Positions 1 to 5,084 of a stretch of 5,372 bases of DNA are shown piece by piece (within the stretch, counting starts at the first letter, position 1; each line of letters opens with the position of its first letter). The DNA is from Candidatus Omnitrophota bacterium (lineage in GTDB: Bacteria > Omnitrophota > Gorgyraeia > 2-02-FULL-51-18 > JAGOUK01): contig JAGOUK010000105.1 of the NCBI GenBank assembly GCA_018061225.1, positions 1-5,372 on the forward strand, read 5' to 3'. A program made the position numbers and the translations under genes. The notes under the pieces are model-generated. The model saw nothing but the letters and a program-made list of their open reading frames with translations, was not told the DNA's origin and searched no databases.

Positions 1-35
1 GCGAAGGCATCCTCTTCCGCTGACGATTCATTCTG

Positions 36-41
36 TATAAT
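36..41 (+). promoter_or_regulatory. -10 box of the mutY promoter, predicting a leaderless mRNA
   Basis: A perfect TATAAT ends 6 nt before the mutY ATG, so a sigma70-type start would fall on or next to the A of the start codon. No good -35 hexamer is seen 16-18 nt upstream (TCTTCC at 13-18 is poor), and no SD exists. Whether mutY is read from this promoter or also from an upstream gene cannot be decided from 47 bases. Confidence 0.5.
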
Positions 42-47
42 GCCCAC

Positions 48-1109
48 ATGCACGCGCAAATTTTTCGTCGAAAATTGATGGGTTGGTTCAGGAATAATGG
101 GCGGGATCTGCCTTGGCGGCGGAAACGTACTCCTTACGCGACTTGGATTAGCGAGATGATGCTGCAGCAGACTCAGGTGAAGACGATGCTGCCGTACTTT
201 GATGCTTGGATGAAGGCATTCCCCTCAGTGAAGGCCTTGGATCAGGCGCCGCTTGAGGAAATGCTGCTCAAGTGGCAGGGGCTGGGTTATTACGCGCGGG
301 CTAGGAATATTAAGAAGTGTGCGCGTGTTTTGATGGAAAAGTACGGTGGGAAGCTGCCGGCGGATTATGAGGCGCTGCAGGAGCTGCCGGGCATCGGGCC
401 TTATTCGGCAGGGGCGATCGCGAGTATCGGCTTCGGGCTCAAGGCGCCGATCGTGGATGGGAATGTGCTGCGCGTCCTAGCGCGTGTGTTCGAGATCGAA
501 GAACCCATCGATAATCCGGCGACTCGCGAAAAGATACTCAAACTCCAGAGAGAACTCGTGCCGGACCTCGACCCGGGAGTGTTCAACGAAGGTTTAATGG
601 AATTGGGGGCGCTGGTCTGCACGCCTCAGAACCCGTCCTGCCTCGCCTGCCCTGTGGCCTCGGAATGCGGGGCAATCAAGTCCGGCAAAGAAGATATCCT
701 TCCGCGCAAGGCGAATGAGAAAAAAATAACCAAGGTCCAGGCTTGGGCTGTTGTGCTGCGTCACAAGGACCGGTATTTTTTGCATCGAAGGCCGGAGGGA
801 CAGGTTATGGGCGGGTTATGGGAATTTCCGGAACAAAAAATGCCTCAGGGCAAGGCAGCTTCGGCTTCAAGCGAGCTGAGATCAGTGGCGACGGCCATCG
901 GCATGCCGTCCAAATCCGTTGAGCGGCTATTTGTGTTGAAGCGTCATTACACGCGTTTTGCGGAGACGCTCTCCGTCTATTCGGCCGAGGTCGGTCCGGC
1001 TGTCGGAGAGAATATTGGACGGGGTTGGGAATGCCGTTGGGTCCTGTCGCGCGAACTGGACAAGCTTCCCCTCACCTCGGCCCACGCCCGAATTCGCGCG
1101 CGGCTTTAG
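48..1109 (+). CDS. mutY: A/G-specific adenine DNA glycosylase MutY
   Basis: MutY removes adenine mispaired with 8-oxoguanine or guanine, starting base excision repair in the cytoplasm. The 353-residue product is close to the E. coli length (350). Seen in the sequence: the N-terminal glycosylase core with the SEMMLQQTQV block holding the catalytic Glu36; a helix-hairpin-helix LPGIGPYSAGAI at about 113-124; catalytic Asp137 in VDGNV; and a 4Fe-4S loop with Cys191, Cys198, Cys201 and Cys207 (C-x6-C-x2-C-x5-C). A C-terminal NUDIX-like 8-oxoG-recognition domain spans about 228-353, with GGLWEFPE near 255-262. The ATG at 48 is chosen because its first residues align with the E. coli N-terminus up to the LPW motif; the next Met (residue 11) would cut this helix. 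No SD precedes it, and a TATAAT box ends 6 nt upstream. The stop codon interlocks with that of the opposing thioredoxin gene. The usual FSH loop reads Y-T-R here. Identification is very secure. Confidence 0.97.
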   Translation: MHAQIFRRKLMGWFRNNGRDLPWRRKRTPYATWISEMMLQQTQVKTMLPYFDAWMKAFPSVKALDQAPLEEMLLKWQGLGYYARARNIKKCARVLMEKYGGKLPADYEALQELPGIGPYSAGAIASIGFGLKAPIVDGNVLRVLARVFEIEEPIDNPATREKILKLQRELVPDLDPGVFNEGLMELGALVCTPQNPSCLACPVASECGAIKSGKEDILPRKANEKKITKVQAWAVVLRHKDRYFLHRRPEGQVMGGLWEFPEQKMPQGKAASASSELRSVATAIGMPSKSVERLFVLKRHYTRFAETLSVYSAEVGPAVGENIGRGWECRWVLSRELDKLPLTSAHARIRARL

Positions 1110-1636
1110 TTGGCGGTCTGAACCGCTCCCGCTTGTGACGCGGGTGAGCCGGGGGCCGAGTCAATGATGCTGCGGATCTTGTCGACCAGCCGTGTGGTGA
1201 CCCCGTAATCCGTCGCGGCGATATTTCCGTTGGTGTCGATAAGGACCATAAACGGAAACCCGCTCACCCCATATTTTTCGGTCACCAGGCCTTTGGCGTC
1301 CAATAAGACCCGGTAACGAATCCCTCTTTGTTTTACGTATTCAAGCACCTTGCCTCGGCCCTCCCGAGAATTCACCGCCAGCACGGCTAATTCGTCCGGC
1401 CCAAAAGCGTCTTCGAGCTGGTTGAGATTGGCGATTTGCTTCATGCAGTACGGACACCAGGTTGCCCAAAAAGCGAGCAGCACCGGAGACTTATCCCTAA
1501 ACGAACTCACCCGTACCGTTTTGCCCGCAAGGTCTTTGAGCTTAAACGTCGGCGCCGACGGCTCTGCGGCAATAGCCGAACCGGCCGTCAGGATTGCTGC
1601 AATGAGCATAACTGTGAACCCGAATAATTTTTTCAT
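1106..1636 (-). CDS. Exported TlpA/ResA-like thiol-disulfide oxidoreductase
   Basis: The 176-residue product is a thioredoxin-fold protein of the TlpA/ResA/AhpC-TSA superfamily. Such proteins are periplasmic or membrane-anchored thiol reductases, often for apocytochrome c or other exported disulfides. Residues 1-24 form a signal peptide: KK at 2-3, a hydrophobic stretch at 5-19, and a cleavage site near AIA-A or IAA-E at 23-25. The mature part shows LKDLAGKTVRVSSF (33-46), then FWATWCPYC with redox Cys61 and Cys64, and the cis-proline Pro128 in GFPFMVLID. It ends in a Ala/Ser/Gly/Gln-rich tail (about 160-176) outside the fold. The ATG at 1636 is chosen because the signal peptide starts exactly there; a longer open frame upstream lies inside rlmN and encodes Arg-rich shadow sequence. 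Only 1 nt separates this ATG from the rlmN stop and only a weak GAG lies upstream, which suggests translational coupling. The real partner (cytochrome maturation or general thiol reduction) cannot be read from the neighbours. Confidence 0.9.
   Translation of the reverse strand: MKKLFGFTVMLIAAILTAGSAIAAEPSAPTFKLKDLAGKTVRVSSFRDKSPVLLAFWATWCPYCMKQIANLNQLEDAFGPDELAVLAVNSREGRGKVLEYVKQRGIRYRVLLDAKGLVTEKYGVSGFPFMVLIDTNGNIAATDYGVTTRLVDKIRSIIDSAPGSPASQAGAVQTAN
1113..1144 (+). other. Two tandem short stem-loops just after the mutY stop
   Basis: Two perfect 5-bp inverted repeats lie 3 nt past the mutY stop. GCGGT (1113-1117) pairs with ACCGC (1122-1126) across a 4-nt loop. CCCGC (1128-1132) pairs with GCGGG (1140-1144) across a 7-nt loop. 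They sit inside the 3' coding end of the opposing thioredoxin gene, in its low-complexity tail. No T-run follows on the plus strand, so this is not a classic intrinsic terminator. They may slow RNA polymerase or protect the mutY 3' end, or may be chance in GC-rich DNA. Confidence 0.3.
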
Positions 1637-1637
1637 A

Positions 1638-2699
1638 CTACTTTTTTCTCGAAGGCATCGGGGCGCAGCTGCCCTTGGCCATACGGCGCAGCTGACCGCA
1701 GGCGGCGGCGATCTCATTGCCGCGCGAGAAGCGCACCGTCGCCGGGACTTCATTGCGGACCAGCACGTCCTGAAACGCTTTGATCTCCGGGTACGTGGGC
1801 CGCTTGTATTCAAATTCCGGAATAGGGTTGAGGGGTATCAAATTGACCTTGCAATGCACTTCGCGCAGCAGCATCGCGAGCTCCTTGGCGTCAGAGATAG
1901 ACGCGTTCAGCCCTTTGGCCAGCAGGTACTCGAAGGTGATGACACGGTTGGTCTTGTCGACGTAATTCTTGCAGGATTCGATAAGCTCCTTGACCGGCCA
2001 ACGGCGGTTCACCGGCATCAACTTGCCGCGAACCTCATCATTGGCTCCGTGCAGCGACACGGAAAGCTCGACCTGTATCCCCTTTTCGCTAAACGAGTCG
2101 ATCTTGGGCACGAGACCTGAAGTCGAAACAGTGATCTTCCGCGCGCCGATCTCAAAACATTTGGGATCATTGAGCCGGCGGATGGCCGCCAGCACCTCCC
2201 CATAATTGTCGAAGGGCTCGCCCATCCCCATGAACACAATATGCGAAATATCCTTGGTGTCGGACACATCGCGGGCATGCAGCACTTGAGCGACGATCTC
2301 GCCGGAGGTGAGATTCCTCGCGAATCCGGCCTGACCGCTCGCGCAGAACACGCAGCCAAATTTGCAGCCGACCTGGCTCGACACGCAGACCGTCCGGCGC
2401 AGCTTGCGCGGAATATAAACGGTCTCCGCCATTTCCCCGTCACCGAAGCGGACGAGCAGCTTGACGCTGTCGTCTTCGCGCGATCCGGACTTCTGCACGA
2501 TCTCGCCCACATTGATCGCGAACTCGGACATGAGACTCGCGCGCAGCGAGGCCGGCAGGTTGACCATCTTGTCGAAGCTGTAAACACCGCGGCGGTAAAT
2601 CCACTCCACCACCTGATCGGCGCGGTATTTGTCGATCCCCCGCTCTCCGAAGAGCTCGCGCATCGCCTCGGGATCATAATTCAATAGGTCAATTTTCAT
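1638..2699 (-). CDS. rlmN: Dual-specificity 23S rRNA A2503 / tRNA A37 C2-methyltransferase RlmN
   Basis: RlmN is a radical SAM enzyme that methylates C2 of A2503 in 23S rRNA and, in studied bacteria, of A37 in a subset of tRNAs; it tunes peptidyl-transfer fidelity. The 353 residues fit the family (about 345-390). The radical SAM cluster motif C-x3-C-x2-C is Cys112, Cys116, Cys119. The SAM-binding GMGEP is at 158-162. The two mechanistic cysteines are Cys105 (TVCVSSQVGC) and Cys334 (AAACGQL), the latter being the residue methylated in the catalytic cycle. Glu92 in AETVYIP matches the conserved Glu105 of the E. coli enzyme. The N-terminal helical RNA-binding part (1-60) includes YRADQVVEWIYRRGV. 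All key residues of RlmN rather than a Cfr-type C8-methyltransferase are consistent, although RlmN and Cfr share the cysteines and the housekeeping assignment rests on overall resemblance. The ATG at 2699 has an AGGAAG 11 nt upstream. The stop lies 1 nt before the thioredoxin ATG. Confidence 0.96.
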   Translation of the reverse strand: MKIDLLNYDPEAMRELFGERGIDKYRADQVVEWIYRRGVYSFDKMVNLPASLRASLMSEFAINVGEIVQKSGSREDDSVKLLVRFGDGEMAETVYIPRKLRRTVCVSSQVGCKFGCVFCASGQAGFARNLTSGEIVAQVLHARDVSDTKDISHIVFMGMGEPFDNYGEVLAAIRRLNDPKCFEIGARKITVSTSGLVPKIDSFSEKGIQVELSVSLHGANDEVRGKLMPVNRRWPVKELIESCKNYVDKTNRVITFEYLLAKGLNASISDAKELAMLLREVHCKVNLIPLNPIPEFEYKRPTYPEIKAFQDVLVRNEVPATVRFSRGNEIAAACGQLRRMAKGSCAPMPSRKK

Positions 2700-2710
2700 G
2701 GATCACTTTT

Positions 2711-2716
2711 CTTCCT
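2711..2716 (-). promoter_or_regulatory. Ribosome binding site of rlmN
   Basis: AGGAAG on the minus strand, 11 nt before the rlmN ATG and inside the 19-nt gap after the phosphatase stop. The spacing is slightly long, but the motif is strong and supports the ATG at 2699. Confidence 0.65.
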
Positions 2717-2718
2717 GT

Positions 2719-3405
2719 TTAACGCCGCGTAAAAATATTGTGTTGGTTCAAGTCGCGTTTGCCCAGATGCCCGATATCGTTCAAGAGATGTATCTTCACG
2801 CGCTGAGAATTTTTCTCGACCACGGTGATACTGGTGTTGTCGATCCTCAGGTTCAGCAGCGTGTGGTCAAAGTTTGACCGCAGCCAATCCGACACCAAAG
2901 ACGCGATCACTCCGCCATGCGTCACGATCAGCACCCGCCCCGACGCGTGTGACTTCATGATGGCTTCCGTCCGTTGCCGCACCCTCGCGTGAAACTCTCC
3001 CACCGTCTCGGCGCCCGGGATTTTCATTCGCGTGGGCGACTTAAGCCAACGGTCATAACCGCGCCGATATCGCGCGTTGACTTCATCCGTGGTCAACCCC
3101 TCCCACTCGCCGAGGCAAATCTCACGAAGCCGTTTGTCAATCACCGGTTTGTGTCCGGTGAGCGACGTGATCGCCCTGCAGGTGGTTATCGCCCGTCCCA
3201 GGTCGCTCGAATAAACCCGATCAAACTGATGTCCCGCCAACCGCCGAGCGACCTTGCCCGCCTGCCGCAACCCCCGGTCATTGAGCCCTGAGTCGGAATG
3301 TCCCTGAATGCGGCTCTGGCTGTTCGAATGAGATTCGCCATGCCGGACCAGATACAAAAAAAGCGAATTAGATTGAGATTGCATGGAGCGATCACTGCCG
3401 CGCAA
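2719..3405 (-). CDS. Histidine phosphatase family protein (phosphoglycerate mutase-like, CobC/PhoE type)
   Basis: This 228-residue cytoplasmic protein belongs to the branch-1 histidine phosphatase superfamily, which works through a phosphohistidine intermediate. The RHGE motif at 21-24 gives nucleophile His22 and phosphate-pocket Arg21. Arg71 lies in SSDLGRAITTC, Glu95 is the likely proton donor in LREICLGEWEG, and His163 in VTHGGVIASL completes the pocket. The substrate is not readable: members include phosphoglycerate mutases, alpha-ribazole phosphatases and broad phosphatases, and no cobalamin genes are nearby. The LREIxxGEWEG pattern fits the phosphatases better than the glycolytic mutase. 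The start is taken as TTG at 3405 because GAAGGG sits 6 nt upstream, right after the stop of the preceding gene; the in-frame ATG at 3384 (residue 8) has no SD. Either start leaves the catalytic domain whole. The C-terminal 25 residues look like a basic extension. Confidence 0.92.
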   Translation of the reverse strand: MRGSDRSMQSQSNSLFLYLVRHGESHSNSQSRIQGHSDSGLNDRGLRQAGKVARRLAGHQFDRVYSSDLGRAITTCRAITSLTGHKPVIDKRLREICLGEWEGLTTDEVNARYRRGYDRWLKSPTRMKIPGAETVGEFHARVRQRTEAIMKSHASGRVLIVTHGGVIASLVSDWLRSNFDHTLLNLRIDNTSITVVEKNSQRVKIHLLNDIGHLGKRDLNQHNIFTRR

Positions 3406-3411
3406 AGGCGG

Positions 3412-3417
3412 CCCTTC
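3412..3417 (-). promoter_or_regulatory. Ribosome binding site supporting a TTG start
   Basis: GAAGGG on the minus strand, 6 nt before the TTG at 3405 and 27 nt before the alternative ATG at 3384. It fills the 16-nt gap after the hexapeptide-protein stop. This spacing decides for the TTG start of the phosphatase gene. Confidence 0.6.
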
Positions 3418-3421
3418 AAAG

Positions 3422-3988
3422 TTAAAAAATGGCGTTCAGATCCGTCACAAACTTCATGTCGGACGGATGGATGAGAAGATTCTCTTCTTTTTTGTACACT
3501 TGGGCAAGCTTGACGTAGTTGGCGGCCGACTGACGCAGATGCTTCAGATCCGCGGGTCCGAGACGCCGCACCACTTTGCCGGGCGTGCCGACGACCAATG
3601 ATCTTGGCGGAATCTTGACCCCTTCGAGCACCACCGCGCCGGCACCAATGATCGAAGACGCACCAATGACGGCACCGTTCAAGATAATCGCCCCGATACC
3701 GATGAGCGCAAAGTCCTCCACGACGCACCCATGCACGTTGGCCGAATGTCCCACGGTCACCGAATCTTTGACGATGCAGGCGAGACTTTTTTCGACATGC
3801 AGCACGCTGTTGTCCTGAATATTAGAACGCGCGCCCACTTCCACGCGGTTGATATCGCCGCGCAGCACCGCGCCGTGCCAGATGCTCGCGTCACGGCCGA
3901 TCTTCACCCGTCCGATGAGGTCGGCGGTCGGCGCAATGAACGCGCTTTGATGGATCGCGGGGCGATTTTTATTAAAGCTGAGGATCAT
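3422..3988 (-). CDS. Gamma-carbonic-anhydrase-like hexapeptide-repeat protein (YrdA/PaaY/CaiE type)
   Basis: The 188-residue protein has the left-handed beta-helix pattern of repeating hexapeptides (for example IGRVKI, IGIGAI, VIGAS, IIGAG) from about 13 to 136, followed by a C-terminal helix (145-167) that packs along the trimer. Zinc ligands of the gamma-carbonic-anhydrase fold are present as His64 (SVLHV), His81 and His86 (VGHSANVHG), with Arg43 and Asp45 in LRGD and Gln58-Asp59 in IQDN. The Cam enzyme's Glu62 corresponds to Ile46, and its acidic loop with the proton-shuttle Glu84 is absent, as in the YrdA/PaaY group. Many such proteins are weak or inactive as carbonic anhydrases and some act as acyl-CoA thioesterases, so the reaction is left open. 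It is cytoplasmic, having no signal peptide. The ATG at 3988 has a GGAG 9 nt upstream and starts 16 nt after the CorC-like gene. It probably binds a metal at the trimer interfaces. Confidence 0.92.
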   Translation of the reverse strand: MILSFNKNRPAIHQSAFIAPTADLIGRVKIGRDASIWHGAVLRGDINRVEVGARSNIQDNSVLHVEKSLACIVKDSVTVGHSANVHGCVVEDFALIGIGAIILNGAVIGASSIIGAGAVVLEGVKIPPRSLVVGTPGKVVRRLGPADLKHLRQSAANYVKLAQVYKKEENLLIHPSDMKFVTDLNAIF

Positions 3989-3997
3989 CTTCTTTGG

Positions 3998-4001
3998 CTC
4001 C
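3998..4001 (-). promoter_or_regulatory. Ribosome binding site of the hexapeptide-protein gene
   Basis: GGAG on the minus strand, 9 nt before the ATG at 3988 and within the 16-nt gap after the CorC-like gene stop. It supports that start and independent translation within the operon. Confidence 0.6.
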
Positions 4002-4004
4002 GCG

Positions 4005-4997
4005 TTAAACGGGTGTCACTTCTTCGATTTCGCCGACGATTTCTTCGATCAGATCCTCCAGCGTCACTAATCCCATGATGATTCCGTTTTTCGAGCGCAC
4101 GATCGCGATCTGTATCTTCTTGGCCTGGAACTCTTTGAGAAGCACGTTCACGCGTTTGTCCGGTGTCACAAAGTAGGGGGCACTCAGAAGGTCCTGGACA
4201 TGAATGAGCTGCTGATTTTTAAAAAGGTAAAGCAGGTCATGTACGTGCAGGATACCCACGATGTTCTGCGGGTCCTTATCATACACCGGAATGCGGTTAT
4301 GCCCCTTTTCCATTAGGGTGTTAGCCAGCGCGTCCTCATCAAAGTGAATGTCGATCGAGACCATTTTGTCGAACGGTGTCATCACCTCGAACACGTCGAT
4401 CTCGTCAAAGTGAAAGATGCGGTCAAGCATCTTGATCTCGTGCTCGGTATAAATCCCCTCTTCTTTGCCGAGCCGAATCATTAGCTTGATCTCTTCCTCG
4501 GTCACGATGGGAGCGCGCTTGCGGTTCTTGCTGCCGCCAAGGCCGATCACCCAGGAGCTGATTTTATTGGAGATCTTGACGACCGGCCTAAACACCGCGA
4601 TCAGGAATGACATGATGTGGCGGATGCTGAAAGTCACTAATTCCGGATGCCGCGTCGCAAAAATCTTAGGGGTTGTCTCGCAAAAGATCAGCAGCGCCAC
4701 GGTTACGGCCACCGTAGAAAAAAGCACTCCCCACTGCGGTCCAAACCACTTCACCGAGACCACAGCGCCGATCGCCGCGATGGCCGTGTTGACCATGTTA
4801 TTGCAGACGAGAATGGTGGTGATCACTTCTTCCATTTTCATGGAGAGACGGTGAACATGTTCCGCGCCCCTGGCCTTCTTATCCCTGAGATGCCTGAGGC
4901 GGATCTTGTTAATCGCCAAAAAAGCAGCTTCGGTGGCTGAGAAAAGCGCTGAAAGAACCATGAGGAAAAGGAATAGAAGGACTAAGACATACGACAT
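4005..4997 (-). CDS. CNNM/CorC-family (HlyC/CorC, DUF21 plus CBS pair) membrane protein, short form
   Basis: The 330-residue protein belongs to the CNNM/CorC family, whose characterised members export or sense Mg2+ in the cytoplasmic membrane. The N-terminal CNNM (DUF21) domain spans about 1-155, with hydrophobic segments near 1-20, 58-82, 90-106 and 124-140. Family signatures are SATEAAFLAI (20-29), CNNMVNT (65-71) and CETTPKIFA (106-114). A linker rich in acidic residues follows (166-190), then a cytosolic CBS pair: first repeat about 204-263 with GHNRIPVYD (232-240) and GILHVHDLL, second about 266-321 ending in GLVTLEDLIEEIVGEI. The chain stops 9 residues later. The C-terminal transporter-associated CorC_HlyC domain of about 80 residues, usual in 420-440-residue members, is missing, and the next gene starts 16 nt on, so no frameshifted remnant can be hidden there. 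The ATG at 4997 starts the first membrane helix and has no SD. It is the first gene of the minus-strand operon. The older name haemolysin is not supported as a function. Confidence 0.92.
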   Translation of the reverse strand: MSYVLVLLFLFLMVLSALFSATEAAFLAINKIRLRHLRDKKARGAEHVHRLSMKMEEVITTILVCNNMVNTAIAAIGAVVSVKWFGPQWGVLFSTVAVTVALLIFCETTPKIFATRHPELVTFSIRHIMSFLIAVFRPVVKISNKISSWVIGLGGSKNRKRAPIVTEEEIKLMIRLGKEEGIYTEHEIKMLDRIFHFDEIDVFEVMTPFDKMVSIDIHFDEDALANTLMEKGHNRIPVYDKDPQNIVGILHVHDLLYLFKNQQLIHVQDLLSAPYFVTPDKRVNVLLKEFQAKKIQIAIVRSKNGIIMGLVTLEDLIEEIVGEIEEVTPV

Positions 4998-5006
4998 CGT
5001 GGCGTC

Positions 5007-5035
5007 AGTCTATACAAAATTGCCTGAGGGCGCAA
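5007..5035 (-). promoter_or_regulatory. Candidate promoter of the CorC-led operon
   Basis: On the minus strand, TTGCGC (5035-5030), a 17-nt spacer and TAGACT (5012-5007) form a moderate sigma70-like promoter (3/6 and 4/6 matches to consensus). The -10 ends 9 nt before the ATG at 4997, so the predicted transcript would have almost no leader. An alternative is a perfect TATAAT at 5073-5068, which lacks a good -35 and would give a leader of about 60 nt. Confidence 0.4.
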
Positions 5036-5046
5036 GAAGCGCTTCT
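5035..5046. promoter_or_regulatory. 12-bp perfect palindrome, candidate operator
   Basis: AGAAGCGCTTCT is a perfect palindrome with no loop, so it suits a dimeric DNA-binding protein better than an RNA hairpin. It sits between the two outward-facing -35 boxes (TTGCGC at 5035-5030 and TTGAAA at 5048-5053), overlapping the first by one base. A protein bound here could act on both transcription units. No regulator gene is visible in the window. A 12-bp palindrome can also occur by chance. Confidence 0.4.
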
Positions 5047-5047
5047 A

Positions 5048-5075
5048 TTGAAAAGCCTCCGAACTTCATTATACT
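5048..5075 (+). promoter_or_regulatory. Sigma70-like promoter of the right-edge gene
   Basis: TTGAAA (5048-5053), a 16-nt spacer and TATACT (5070-5075) give 5/6 matches in each hexamer. A start at about 5082 would place the ATG at 5085 only some 3 nt into the transcript. The -10 overlaps a TATAAT read on the other strand (5073-5068). Confidence 0.6.
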
Positions 5076-5084
5076 CATAATTAT

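Larger units (their letters stand above)
1106..4997 (-). other. Five-gene minus-strand operon
   Basis: Five same-strand genes follow one another with gaps of 16, 16, 19 and 1 nt and no terminator-like hairpin with a T-run between them, so co-transcription from the promoter region at 4998-5075 is likely. Order: CorC-like membrane protein, hexapeptide metalloprotein, histidine phosphatase, rlmN, exported thioredoxin. No shared pathway is evident; several are broadly conserved accessory housekeeping genes. The unit ends by overlapping the mutY 3' end. Confidence 0.75.

Noticed and set aside
3..23. Possible tail of an upstream plus-strand gene (EGILFR then TGA) at the left edge.
   Set aside because: Seven codons are too few to show coding; another frame also ends at 38-40 and a minus-strand ATG at 31-29 is equally possible.
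1637..1813. A 59-codon in-frame extension upstream of the thioredoxin ATG.
   Set aside because: It lies fully inside the conserved 3' end of rlmN in another frame, is Arg/Ser-rich shadow sequence, and would place the clear signal peptide in mid-protein.
1350..2120. A 256-codon plus-strand open frame opposite rlmN and the thioredoxin gene.
   Set aside because: It is antisense to two strongly identified genes, has no domain-like sequence, and is explained by GC-rich codon use on the other strand.
2018..2677. A 219-codon minus-strand open frame within rlmN.
   Set aside because: It is an out-of-frame shadow of rlmN rich in Arg, Ser and Cys; the rlmN frame carries every catalytic motif.
5022..5058. 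GCCTGAGG and CCTCC segments flanking the palindrome as a larger hairpin.
   Set aside because: The arms pair poorly with mismatches, so only the central 12-bp palindrome is supported.
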